In this document: positions 1 to 13,000 of the stretch, piece after piece
Layout: each line of letters opens with the position of its first letter
Numbering within the stretch: position 1 is the first letter of the stretch
Assembly: GCA_963556495.2 (NCBI GenBank)
Contig: OY747702.1
Span: forward strand, 27,442,403 to 27,506,402
Source of the DNA: Valencia hispanica
Lineage: Eukaryota; Chordata; Actinopteri; Cyprinodontiformes; Valenciidae
Reading direction: 5' to 3'
DNA length: 64,000 nt
Position numbers and translations under genes: made by a program
The notes under the pieces: generated by a model
The model's database searches: none
The model's input: only the letters and a program-made list of their open reading frames with translations
Told to the model about the DNA's origin: nothing

Positions 1-760
1 ACTTTCTTTCTTATCTGTCAGCTGTGTCTTTATGATGCTGTTTGTTCAATGATGTTCTCCAACAAACCTCTACAGCCTTCATAGGATAGCTAAAGTTAAA
101 TTAGACACATGTAGACTATGTACTTTTCAGGTGACTTCTAAATGCAAACTGTTGTATTTTTATTTTGGACAACCTGTGGCTTGTGAGCCACATGTGGCTA
201 TTGGGATTCTCCACAGTGGCTCCTAGGTCTCCAAAACTGACAAAGATAAAAGAATAGTGCTTTATGGACTGTTTCTAAATAGCGATGATAGTGATAAAGG
301 ACAGGGTTTGCAATTTTTCTAAACTGTGTTTTTTTTCTGCCTAGAATATCTACAACTGAAAAACAATATTGGTGCAAAACTATAAAACAACGTGGTACTT
401 TAATTAAACCATAGAGCAAACAAAGTTGGCATTTATAAAATCAATAAGCTCTTGATGGGTGGTAGCCTATTGGTTTTTGGCTTGGGACAAATGTTACTTA
501 GGAGAAACAAGGGCAAATTTGGCTTTCCAATCTAATAAAGGGGACTGAATACAGCTGCCACACATTTCAGATTTTTATTTGTGAAAAAGTATGTGGAAGC
601 CATGCACTGCTATCTATCCACTTAGACATTGTGCACTCCTTCATGCCTGTCTATAACATAAAATCACCCACCAAAGTACATTGAAGTTTGTCGTTGTGAC
701 ATGAAAAATGTCACAAAAAAATGTCATGGGGTGTGAATACTGTGATGGGGCACTTGAATG
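1..760 (+). repeat. Degraded Tc1-like repeat copy, interrupted
   Basis: Bases 1-150 and about 530-755 resemble the right-hand part of the Tc1-like family that recurs across this window (for example at 4.5, 47.4, 52.7, 60.5 and 63.7 kb). Shared phrases are the 'atgatgctgtttgttca' segment and the terminal 'ggggtgtgaatact' segment. About 380 unrelated bases separate the two parts. No coding potential is left. Identification is by comparison within the window plus general knowledge of fish Tc1-like repeats. Confidence 0.6.
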
Positions 761-1200
761 ATTTAATCTTATCCTGGGGTGCAGGAATACTATATATTCA
801 TACATCTATAATGCAAATATGTGTACAAAACCCCCTAAAACAATATATTGAGCAGAGACTCTATCATGTTTAGTTATTTTTTCTGTTTTCAAGACAATCT
901 AAACCATTATTAGGGAGTTGTTTTGCCACTCTAAGCATAGGCTAATGACCATGTGAGACACAACCAATGGCATTGCATATGTGAACTCTGAAATAAAAAC
1001 TGACATATGCCCATCAAAGAATATTGATGTATATTGAGTTTGATATATCTTTAGAGCTGCCTGAGAAGAGGACTAAAGCCAAACACGGTATGATCCTCTG
1101 TTTATTCTCTTCTGAGACTTTATTCTGTGACAAATGGACTTGTCTTAAACAAGCAACACTATCAGCTTTGCTCTACTTTCAGTGGAAGTGTTTGCCTCCT
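761..1200. other. Non-genic sequence upstream of atrx
   Basis: AT-rich sequence with no supportable gene. Short open frames here lack any recognisable domain. Confidence 0.5.
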
Positions 1201-1204
1201 TCGG

Positions 1205-1320
1205 GCTGAACCAATCGCATACTAACATCCTCTGACGCGATCAGCCAATAGGAATCCTCGCGCTGTTGAGCCTGGATGCGCCATTTTACTGCGTCCACAG
1301 TCATCCGGCAAGATGGTCCT
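1205..1320 (+). promoter_or_regulatory. Candidate atrx promoter with CCAAT boxes and YY1-like motifs
   Basis: Two CCAAT pentamers (1211-1215 and 1245-1249) are followed by a YY1-like GCCATTTT (1280-1287) and an AAGATGG (1310-1316). No TATA box is seen. YY1 motifs near the start of transcription are typical of TATA-less housekeeping promoters, which fits atrx. The transcription start itself cannot be fixed from sequence; about 1270-1310 is likely. Confidence 0.5.
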
Positions 1321-1476
1321 TTGCTTTGTTTCTTCTCACCGGAGTTATCTCGGCTTTTAGTCCTAAATTTTAGCTTCCACATCATCGAAACTAAGCACAC
1401 TGAATTGGACTGGGTTTCCTGGAGTAGAACCAAACCTCACTGCTGTCCGTCAGGAAATGACGACTGCTGAAAGCAG
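1300..1476 (+). other. atrx: atrx exon 1, probably 5' leader
   Basis: The exon ends at a good donor (AG|gtatgg, gt at 1477). Its last 20 bases read ATG ACG ACT GCT GAA AGC AG, which resembles the MTAEP start of mammalian ATRX. Joined directly to the exon at 3416, however, that frame ends at once (AGG TAA). Either exon 1 is non-coding and holds short upstream frames, one being a 15-codon frame from ATG 1313, or a short connecting exon in 1477-3415 was missed. The 5' limit is inferred. Confidence 0.5.
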
Positions 1477-3415
1477 GTATGGACGTTGTTTATGCTGTTT
1501 GTTTCAGGCAAGCCATCTTTGCATTGATTACTGTTGGCTTCGTTAGCAGCGAGCCGGGCCAAGGCAGCCTTAAAGCTAGTTAGCACGCTAGGCTAACTCA
1601 GTGCTAACCCTTAGCTGCGCAGCCGGCAACATTGAAGTCCACAGACATGGAGGTTTGAATATTTACATTCATACGCCCGACACGCTGTTTAATACACCAA
1701 AAAACATTTAGACATAAATTATTAATGAAATGCACGCATTTGTGCTTTAATGTTGTGTTGCTAGCTTGATTGTGCATAGCTAATAACTGGATGCTACACG
1801 GCAGTGCAGGGCTGCTGCGTGCAGGGCGCGGGTTTGTGCCATGTTATGTCTACATAAAGGAATTGAAGGCCTGCGTGCATGGATGCATGCCCATGCACCG
1901 GACCTTGGATGCAGATGGTGCCAGTCTGAAACGAGCCAAGGAAATTGTGCTTTCCGTCTAAGCCGAGCGCCAAACCAGCAAATTGACTCGACGTCACGAT
2001 GGTCATGAGTTTCTCGGTTGTCAAAACTGGGATGAGATCAATAAGCTGTAAACGACAGAAGAACAAAAAGACAGGCCTGAATCGAAATAGTGTTATAAAA
2101 ATGGACTTTTTGCTTTCGCAACTGAGCGACAGTTCACCTCCTCCATTGCCCAGCACATTGTGTTGATGGGAAACAAAAAGTAATGTGCCCCTTGTTTCAA
2201 GAGCCTTGTACAGTAAGACACTGGAGAGAAACGTGATGTGTGTCGAGATGATACAGTCTTTATGATTACAGTTGGAAGCAAAGGTTTTTAATTTTGTTTC
2301 CAAACAGCACAAAAATAAGCAGTATCTATAATATCTTTTAGGGAAGTTGGGGAAAGTGTAAAATAAACAAAAATAACCCTGGGGATTCACTGATCAAGCT
2401 TTTCTTAATGGGTACCAGTTTCTGTTTTCTTAAAAGACTGACCTGCTAATTCCAGATTTGTCCAACTTTTGTCCAGTTTTCTTCCATGTGGACATTCAGA
2501 TGAAAAATGTGCTGTTTGCATATTGGAAATGGTAAAATGTTTAAGTAATTAAGAAGTTAACGTATTTTATTTTATGTGTTTGTATTTTTGCTTAAATAGA
2601 ATTCATTTAAATTAGATGTCTGGCCAGTTCTTCAAAAAAACAACAAATCGAGATGCTTTAAAAGCATCATCCCTCTAATTGTGAAGTTACTTTTTGTCTA
2701 ATGCAAATTCTTTTTTTTGTTACCTTTTAGCTTGTTTCGTTTTTGTATTTATGTCATATGTATACTTTTTTCAAAACACATCAAATAAAGCTTTGAAATA
2801 CACATCATTCTGTAAATTTGTATGAAAATAAATTTATCATTATGTAATGATCAGTGCAGGATGTGTTTATGAATAGGTAAACCAACCATGAGTGTTTGTG
2901 TCCAAAGTTCAGATTTGTTGTATCTGTCAATATGAGGGGACACATAATTTTCGAAATTAAATAAAAAAAGTGATTAATATATTTTTTAAATATAAATTAC
3001 TATCAAATAAAAAAAATGCAATGCAATTTGAGTTACTCCTGGTTGTTTATTTAAGCTAATATTAGATTTTTCTGTATTTATTTTTTATTTTTAATAGAAA
3101 TTGATCAATCAGATTTTAATCCTGAAATATTTAAAATGCATACCATGCCATTCTCTTCCTACACTAGAACTATAACAACACCGTTGAATAGGTAATGTCA
3201 ATATGAAGTGAGGCATTGGCTTAACTGGTCTGACTTGTTTCACCACATGGTAAACATTGGTGGTCACTTTGGTCTTAGCTGATGCTTATTAAAACATATT
3301 ATTTCATTTTAACTGTTTAATTGTTAAATGCATCATTTTTGTGTGTCTTGAATGCATTGTTACCACTGCACACTCTCTCTCTCTCTCTCTCACACACATT
3401 TTTTTTTCTCTCCAG
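1477..3415 (+). other. atrx intron 1
   Basis: AT-rich intron. I looked for an equivalent of mammalian ATRX exon 2 (the residues after MTAEP) and did not find a convincing one. A CT/CA microsatellite (3373-3400) ends just before the exon 2 acceptor. Confidence 0.5.
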
Positions 3416-4015
3416 GTAAAATGAGTCTGGCTTCTTCTGAATCAAACCTAGATCAAATGGGAGAGAAAGGAGAGGAGGTGAGTGTGTCATTTGTAGGTTT
3501 GTACACCTGTTGTAAATGTATTCTTCTTTGTTGTTAAACGGCTGAAATAAATCTGGGTTTCTCTGCAGCCTGGGAGTTCATCGGAATGCATGAAACCATC
3601 TTCTTCTCGCAGCAAGAGGTTAGAAGCTCACTTTTAATTGTGACAATTTATTGCTTTTATTTTGCTGTTTTATGTTGGTGGTACAGATGCTGCTTAAAGT
3701 ACTAAAGTTGCATGTCAACATAATCTAGGAAGCCCACCAATGTCACAAAGCACACAGGACAGAAGGACTCCGATGCCTCGACGGGCAGCGAAAATGAAGG
3801 GGCCACTTCTGACAGTAATACAGGCAGTGGATCTAAAGGTATGAGCTGTGCAGTGTGAGTTAGCTTCGTTGTAAGTTCTGCTGTTGCTGAAATGAAGGTG
3901 AATCTTGACTTGACCGGCTGTTTCGTTTCCTCAGGCACCTTAGTGATAAAACCAAGTGGGAATGAAAGCAAAGGTGCCATGAAGCTCAGAGTGGATTTCA
4001 AACAGAAAAAACCAG
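3416..4015 (+). CDS. atrx: atrx exons 2-5: N-terminal region
   Basis: Exons 3416-3477 (contains the chosen ATG at 3421), 3569-3618, 3729-3838 and 3935-4015, residues 1-99. The region is Ser/Glu/Asp rich and aligns with the mammalian stretch that leads from the N-terminal serine cluster through SRSKRKP to the segment KGTVIVQP (here KGTLVIKP). The exon 2 reading frame is also open across its first five bases, in a phase matching the mammalian exon. This is why a missing upstream coding exon remains possible. Confidence 0.9.
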
Positions 4016-7000
4016 GTGATTTTCAGTTTTTATTCAAATGTTTCGACCGGTCTGATACATTTATGTTAGAAATTGAAAGGAGGCCTGAAGTAAATAAGTC
4101 CGTGTGGAGTGAGGTGGAGAAAAATGTTAATGTGGTAAAAGTGACATTTGCAATTGTTTGTCACAGATGATACCCTGGAGAAGAAGGTTAGTTGCACCGC
4201 CTGCGGAAAGCAAGTAAACCAGTTTCAGCGTAACTCTGTGTACGAGCATCCTATGCTCAAAGTACTTATTTGCAAGGTATTAAAATCTAATTCCACTGAA
4301 TATTCTTCTCAATGACCTTCCTAAATATTAACACTGTTTATGCATTGCTGACCTTAGTATTTTCTTTTTCTCTAGTCATGTTACAAATACTACACAAGTG
4401 ATGACATCGGCCGAGATTCTGATGGGATGGATGAGCAATGCAGGTGGAGACAACCAACAAAACACTGATTTATAAAATGCTGAAGTAAAATAATGAATTA
4501 CAGAATTACACAGATGGGTTGTAGTGCCTCGCTAAGTATTTATACCCCAAGACCTAATTACAACCACATTTTAATCGGATAGACCAACATCTATAATGTT
4601 GGTCACAATTAGTGCCTAATTGTGAAGTGGAAGGAATATAATCCAAGATTTACAAATGTCTTTCTTTTTTTAATTCTACTTAATTCTGCTTTAAATTTGT
4701 TCACAACTTTTTGCTTGACCTGTCTTCGGTTATTTGCTCTTCATATTGTTGCTTTGAAACCTTCACAGAGCACCTATATTTATGAGATTAAATTATTTTT
4801 TGAGATAACTGATTCAAAAAATAGTTAAGTTCTATAAAAATGCTAATTTGTATCCAAATAGATATAAATTTAAGCTTATTTCAGCTCACAAAATGGTCAC
4901 ATAGCTTCACATAGCAGCGTTGCAGAAACAGAACCATGCCATGCCTCTGTAGACCTCAGATTGTGACAACCCTTATTTCCTCACAGGTGGACTTTATCTT
5001 CTAATTAGGGGATTTCTGGGGGTTGAAATTTTATTTAGTGGCATCAGAGTAGAGTAGGCAGAATACAAATGCATCCTAGGTAAAAGTTTTATTTTTGTTC
5101 CACTAAACAATTTTGCACTACTTGTGCTAACGTGTCTCGTAATCCCAGTAAAATGTATTGATGTTGTGATGTTAATGTGACAAAATGTAGTGAGGTTCAG
5201 GTGGTATGAATACTTTGGCACTGGGCTATAGCGAGAACTTCCAGAAAGGTTTGTTTCTGTAATAGGAATTTAAATTGTATTTAATCATTTTGCCTCTGTT
5301 GGTTGTCATTTGAATGATTTTCAGTTTTGGTTTATTTGCATTTTTCAAAAAGATTTTAAAGGTGAAGTGTAGAGGGATGTTTGCTCCTTACCTTGAAATG
5401 TTGTTCAACTGTTTGTCCTCAGATGGTGTGCTGAGGGCGGAAAGCTCATCTGCTGCGACTACTGCAACAACGCTTTCTGCAAGAAGTGTATACTGCGTAA
5501 CCTAGGCAGGAAGGAACTGTCCAACATCACAGATGAGAACTCAAAGTGGCACTGCTACGTGTGCCGGTCTGAGCCCCTCCAGGATCTGGTTTCCAACTGC
5601 CACAGCATCATGCAGAGAAAAGAAGAGGCTGAAATTAAGCATCGGAAAACGGATAAAGCCGAGGAGCCTGAAGGCAGGAAAGAAAAGAAAGAATCACCTA
5701 AAAAACAGAAAGCAATCGCAAATGGAAAAGAACACAGTGAAGGCTTGGATACCATGACATTCTCTTATAAAAATCTACAAATACCCAAAGATGTAATAAA
5801 GAAGACAAAGAAGCTTGTTGAAACTACAACCGGTTTAAATAACACTTTTATCCAGTTCATCCAGCAGGCGACTGACGACCAGGCAGATGCGACCATCAGG
5901 TACAGACATTTGAAAGCCTTCAAGGCGGTTCTGTCAGATCTGAAGAAGGCCCACAATGCCTTGGAGGAGGCATTAAAGCCTGAGTTCAGAAATATGGAGC
6001 TGCAGAATGGCACCGAAGGGCAACATGTAAGAAAACCCGGTAATGTTGTGGAACCTGCAGAAAATGATGAGATGGATTGTTCTGCAGATTCAGTTCCTTG
6101 TGCGGACGGTCAGCATAATGAAGTCAAGCCAATTTGTGACGCAGAAGAAACTGAGGAGGAGCCCAAGCAGCCGCATAATGAGAAGGATTTAGTTTGTAAA
6201 ACTGAAACCAAAAAGGTGATAAAGGAGCTGGATAAAAAAGCAGATTTAGTTTGTAAAACAGAAACAGAGGAGGCGGTTGAAGAGCTGCCTAATGAAAATG
6301 ACCATTCAACAAAGGAATCTCTTGAAAAGCCATGTAATGAAACCAATTCAGTTGATGAAGCAGAAACAATGGATGAAGTGGTGAAAGACGAGCAGGATGT
6401 GAAATCCGATGAAGTGTCCAGTAAGCCTGAGATGGAAGACCACCAAACAGAAACGAGTGTCCCCAAAAAGGCGATCAAAAGCGAGGTATTTGACAACGAA
6501 CCGTTGTCCACTGCAGAAACATCCTTGGATCATGACATTATGTCTGTTCCTCCTTCAGTTCCTGAGGAGCTTTTCCAGATGGTGGAGAGCCTCGCTGATT
6601 CCTCCATGCTTTCGCAGGCCGACACCAGTTCAGTGACAGACACTGATGCAAAGTCAAATGAAAACCCTCCAGAAACCCAATGCCCCCAACCCAAAGTTAA
6701 GAATCTGATAGTCAAACTGACCCCTGTACCAGTTGTTAAAAGCAGCGGGTCTAGGTCTTCTAGGTCTAAAAACAAAGAAAAGGAAACAGAGCAGCCAAGC
6801 AAGAGCAAGGACAAAGGTGGGGACAAGAAGGACTCTGATTCTGGTAGAGCAGAAGAGACCGACAGCCCACCACCAACCCGTCGCTCCAGCAGAGTGAAGA
6901 CCACTCCTTTAAGGAAGCAAGGAGAAAATAAAGGCAAGAAGGACTCCTCGGAGTCAGAATCTGAAGGAGACTGTAAGGACAAGCACAAGCCGTCAAAGAA

Positions 7001-10000
7001 ATCCAGTAACACTAAAAAAGAGACTAAAAGTTCAGAGAAAATGCTAGAAGACTCTGACTCGGATGAAGTTCCTCCTGTTCTGCTGGAGAAAGCTGCAACT
7101 GGCAACAGCACAGATGAGGAGCAGGAAAGTACAACAGCCAAAAAGCGTTTATTCAAGTCAGACACGTCCTCGAAGGACACCGAGAAGCTAACCAAACGCA
7201 AGCGGAAGTCCGAAAGCTCCGATTCAGATGGAGAGAATAAAAACAAGAAGACGACCAAGAAGAAGAAGAAGAAACAAGGCAGCTCGGACAACTCTGACTC
7301 CGATTCAGAAGTGGAGAAAGAGACTAAGAGCAAGGCAGTCACAGCTAGAAGGCGGTCTAGCCGTGTCAAGAAACAAGAGGACTCTAAGGGGGATGAAAAC
7401 GAATCTCCCGACAGGAAGGGGGCAGATCGAAAGCGGTCTTATGAAAAGAAGCGGAAGGGTAAAAGCCCCAAAGCTGCCTCCAAGCTGCAGTCTTCCTCTG
7501 AGGAGGAGGAGGAAGAGGAGGGGGCTGAGGAGGCTGGAGGTGACTCTGGAGAGGATAGTGACCAGCAGAAGATCAAACCCATTGTGGAAGATAACGTAGT
7601 TGGAGGCAGTGGCGTCTTCCAACAGTCCTCAGGTAAAGTTGTTAGAAATGAAGGCGTCCAGTTACATTCGGTTTCTCCTCGGACAGCTGAAGCTGTCAGA
7701 AAGTTTCTTTCAGTCTCATAGAGCATACATTTTCTCCTGAGACGTCACAATTATAGTTCGACACATTGTCCCGTTTTCCACTCATAATTTCTCTCATTAA
7801 ATTTTAATGACTGTGAGCTTAATTAGCTTATCATTAATAATATAGGGCCTCTTTATAGGAAAAGCTGTTGCTTACACCATGGATGTATATGCATTTAGCT
7901 GCTTTGGGAAATAATGTCGCTGTTCTTCGTTTTTTTGCCCAGGGGACGAGGTAGACACTAAAGAAGACGACTCTCGAGCTTTTGATGACGACGACGATGA
8001 CCCCGAAAACAGGTACTTTGAAAAATCCTTACAAAGATGTATAGCAACAAGATTCAATCACACACAGGTAGATTCCATTTACTAACTAGGTAACTTGGGA
8101 AGTATTAAAGTGCTTTCTTTTTCTAGAAATAGGAGTCAGGAAAAAATTAATAAAGTTTAAGTAATACAAGCATGGACCTTTCGGTTCAGACTTATCTTAT
8201 CGCAAGCATTTAAGACTCAGCAGCCCCTTCGTTGTCTCACGGGGTTTTGATTAAACCCTTTGGAGCTCTTCTTCCACCAACGACCTTGAACATCTCCCTG
8301 AAAGTGAAAAGTTAGTGCACTCACTGACCTGGCTCTTTCTAACTGCCTGGAAACGCTTCTTTTATCTCGCTCATGTCCATAGCTGAGCTCTATCCTCTCA
8401 TCTTGATTTACAGCTGCATTCCTGAACCTACAGTAACCCTAGTAATGCTGCTCAGAGCTATATTACACTATTGGAGATTACATAGTACATTCTTAGTGAG
8501 GTTAACTATCAAAGAACTCAAAGCAAACTATATAAACTCAAGCATATGACTCTTAAGTTCCAGTAAACGACTGTATATTATGTTAAGCTGCACACATAAT
8601 TTAAAACTGTAATAAGGCAGTAAGCCTTGTAATAAGAGGAAGTGAAATAACCTCAGCAATTTTGCAGTAATAGATAAGTACACCAGTTCCTAAATTACAT
8701 TTTAAACCCAACAGAAGCAATTGGTTGCACTGTATTTTATTTAGAGGTATCAAAGTAATGGTGCATGAATACAAATGCACTTTTCTCTACACCTGAAGAT
8801 GATGTTGGAAGCCATTCATCATTTGCCTTTCCACTTCATAATTATGTACCACTCTGTTGGTCTGTTGTATAAAATAGCAATAAAATGTGTTACGGTTTGG
8901 GGTAGTTCTGTGACAAAATATGTGGTATGAAAACTTTAGCAAGGTAGTGCTGTTTCTAATTAAGGGTACAGAGTGTTAAATAGAAATACTATTGGATGCT
9001 GTCACTTCTGATGGCTTATAGTTTTATCTAGCCTCCTCAAACAATGGTAGTTTTCTGTTTCTGAAGAATCGAGTTGTTTCAAACCCGGTTCTCCTTCTGT
9101 TGCATAGCATTTACTGGTTGGACCAAAGCAATTTGTACTTCTCTTCTGCAGCATTTGAGTAAATTAGAACAGCTTTTAAATACTTAACAAATAACTAAGT
9201 CATCTGACACCAAGCAGCTCTGACTAATTTGTATAAAGGTCATTATCCAAATGGAGACGTTTTTTCTTTTTAAAAATGTATTTAGTTGTGGTTTATTTAA
9301 CTTCATTTAAACCTGCTGACATAACTAAACTATACATTTGCTTTGTTAGCTTGTGGATTAAAATGTAGGTAGATTCCCTCTGTGTTCAAGCCATGTGAAT
9401 TCTTTTATCCTTATTTTATGGTAATAAAATCATTCAGTTTACAGTTTGTCTTTTTAAAGTTAAGTTTAGTCTAAAACAAGTTTGAGATCTGATGTTGGTA
9501 TTACTGAGTGTATGTTTTTTTTTTTATATACCTGAAGTCAAAAATGGATTTGACCATTTTAGGCCATCATCAAATGTTCGGATATTTGAAACTAGACCTA
9601 ATAATTCGAAACCATATTGTCATAATTATCTAAACCATTTAATGCAAAAGGAATTTTTTGGGGTCATAATCATCTGGTTCTAATATGTTACTTCTTTATG
9701 AAAGGAGTTTAATAAAATTAGTTTAGATTTAAGATAATTGCAGTTGATTTTAGAGATGAGAGAAATGGACAAAAAAGCTTTTTACATGGAAGATTTGTTA
9801 GGTTCTTACAATGTGTGCATGACCGCCACAGCGGCTATGAAAAGTGTGCATGATTGCCCAAACTTCCTACTGTTTTTTTGTGTTCAGATGTATGACTTCT
9901 ACAGTTGTTTTTATGGTTTTGTGATTCGATGTTCTGTTTCTGTATCCTCCCCCAAAGAATTGCAAAGAAAATGCTTCTTGCACAAATAAAGTCTAATTAC

Positions 10001-13000
10001 TCTTCGGGAGCAGAAAGCTCCTCTGACAACGAAGAGGAAGATATGAAAAAGAAGTCCTCCAAGAAATCTAAAAAAGAGGAAGAAGAGGAGCAAGGTAGGG
10101 TACAAGCTCAAATATACAAGTACAGTACTGTCCAACAAGACTCCTCGTATCCTCTTTGTTTTTTGTCTTTAATGATTTTTGTCTCTGTCCTTTAAAGATG
10201 ATGAACTTACAGAAGACTCTGAATCTGACGTTGATGTGAAAAAGCGCAGCAAACGCCATAAACTGCTCCGTCATAAGCTCTCCCTGAGCGAGGGCGAATC
10301 TGGAGACTCAAGCAAAGACAAAAAGAGCAAGGGGGGCAAGAAAAAGTCTTCAAATAAAGGTACATTCTGGCTTTTATAAACATTGTTCCGCAACTAGGAA
10401 ACCAGTAAATTACTTTGTCGTATTGTTTTATATCAGTTGGCAGCGACGACAGTGAAGACTCAGACTTTGAAAAGTCTGCGTCTGGTTCAGAGTCAGGGAT
10501 GAGTGAGGAGGTCAGCGACTCAGAGGTGGACAACAAGCGACGAAAGACTAGGTGAGAAGACCTGTCCAAGCAATAGCAAATATTTAGCTTGGATTGATGA
10601 AACCTCTTTCCTCTTGTTTGACCAAAAAACACATGCAGCCTGTTTTTTGTGTTTTTCTGTAGATCAGCAAAGAAGAAGGAAGACGAGAATCAGAGAAGCT
10701 ACAAGCAGCAGAAAAAGAAGCGACGAAGGATCAAAGTTCAGGACGACTCCTCCAGCAACGAGAAGGTATTTTAAATGCAGCTTCATAAACGTTGTCTTAT
10801 TTCTGGAGGGATTAGTTTGTGGAGGAGGTACACTCGACTGACGTTTACTAGTCAAGTCATGCAGAGCTTCTAAACGTTATTTAAACTTGCCCTGCAGTGT
10901 GTTTTGAGTTATTGGTGGCCATAAATGAATCTTGGGGTTTGCTCACTTACTGATCATAAGGAGTAGCTCTTTTCACCTGAGGGCTTAAGATCAAAGAGCT
11001 TAACTTAATGTCCGTTTCCACAGAGTGGAGAGGAAGATGAGGATGGTGATGACCCAGATGGAGAGGGACGCAAAGGCCGGAAAAAGATCCGCAAAATCCT
11101 AAAGGACGACAAGTTGAGGACGGAGACGAGAGATGCTCTGAAGGAGGAGGAGGAGAGGAGGAAACGCATCGCTGAAAGAGAAGCGCTCAGGGAGAAACTC
11201 AGAGAGGTAAACGAGGAACTTCCTGGTGTTTTTAGAAAAACACACCTGTGTTAATGTTTAACCATCTGGTGTTTAACCATATAGTATATTTACTATAGCT
11301 AACCAGATAACATGGTCAAGAGCGCATTCAGACCGGTAATAGTTATTGTAAGGTCTATTTTCTGAATATTATATCTAAACCAAAACCATGTAAAATTAAT
11401 ATGGTAAAATATCTAGGTTTTGGAAATTTGTTCCTTTATCAAGCATTTCAAAAAAGTTTAAAAATTAAGGACTTTATATATAAATGTATGTCTATGTAGA
11501 ATTTCTTATGTTTGTTTTCGAGTTGCTGAGAAATTTGCGCTAATTCAAAAAAAATAAACTTTGGCCTCTTGACCCCTTTAGGTCAAGGTTTTTAAACTGG
11601 ACCTTTAGCTTTTAAACTGGGTTCGGTGGGAAATGGGAAACAAAGCGCTGAAACTTGGATTTATATAGATTTTTTTTAACAAACAAATGAAAGGTTTCAC
11701 AGATAAACCATGCTGTACAGAATCCATATTAAATATAGAATGATCTAGATTCTCACCAGTTAGTGAGGCTTCAGATCTGATTTCAAGTATGCAATATTAA
11801 GAGTTCAAACAGGAACTGTTTGATCTTCTGGTTTTTGTGTGCATCAGTATCAAGAGCCTTCTCTTGCAAAACAGGTTGCCTTAGTTGTAATGCAATACTG
11901 CCACCACAAGGTGGCAGCAATACATTAGCTCAGTGAGTCTAGAACAGTTTACACAAGTACAACCTCACTAAATATTTGTAAGTACCACTACACACTGTCA
12001 TGGCCTTTTTTAAAACAGCCCTACAACAGGAGTTGGACTTTTTTCATGTCCAAGTTCAAAGTGAGGAACATTTACAAGGAATTATAATTCAGAAGGAAAT
12101 CCAGCGGTTTCTCATCGACATGATTAAAAAAATCCAATATGAAAAAGACCTTCTGTTTGTGAGCATGTCTCTACTGTTTGAATGCTTAGAGTTCAGAAAT
12201 ATAGGATGCTATGGTCTACTATTATTAATAGTAATTGACCCGATTAGTGGATAGAACTGGCAAATAATTCCTAGTGGCTTTTAACTTGGACTTCACTTGT
12301 AATTGAAAAATATAAAAAAAGCACCTGACTTTATATACCCGTTATTTATTATAACTCTATAAATGTTTGTTTTATTCTTTTAGCATTTAAGGTGTGTAGT
12401 AAAAACATTTTAAAAATTTAAAAAAACAGCTGCCTATTAAATGATATTTGGGATTTTGGTAATGATTTAGTCTAAAATGTATTTTTGAAAAGGTAAACTA
12501 TAAAGCTTGAAGTATTCTGAGTGATTAAATTAATAGCTTAGCTTTTTTAAGTGATTTTTCATGTATAACTTAATAGTAGTTCCCTTTCATGTATCAGAAA
12601 GATGTCACATCAGAGTGAGTTTAGAGAAACCTCAATAAATCCTCAGAGCGGTAAAAGGCTAATCAGAAAACGTCTCCATTTTAGCTGATTGTAGTGATTT
12701 TTAAAGTAATACAAACGGAAAATGTTCATATCTGTGGGCTACAACGTTGTATTAGAGACATTAATCCTCTGCACTTCCATAAGAGGAGGTTAAGTTTGGT
12801 AACATTTTCTTAGATAATTATCAGTTTCAGCTTATTGGGAGCTTTTGGGGACACAATACTAAGATCTGAAAAAGCGCATGTCCTCTAGTTACTTTTCTGC
12901 TGGAAGGGAAACTATTGGTAATAACTTAACAGAACCAGCCTTCAAAAAAAATCCAAAATATCCCATCAATCTCTCAGAATATTTGTTAGCCTTTAAAATA

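Noticed and set aside
1794..2390. 198-codon minus-strand frame in atrx intron 1
   Set aside because: No recognisable domain and no promoter or splice context; the length can arise by chance in this much sequence.
6530..7369. 279-codon minus-strand frame
   Set aside because: Shadow of the Ser/Asp/Lys-rich atrx exon on the opposite strand; its composition is the antisense of that repeat-like coding sequence.
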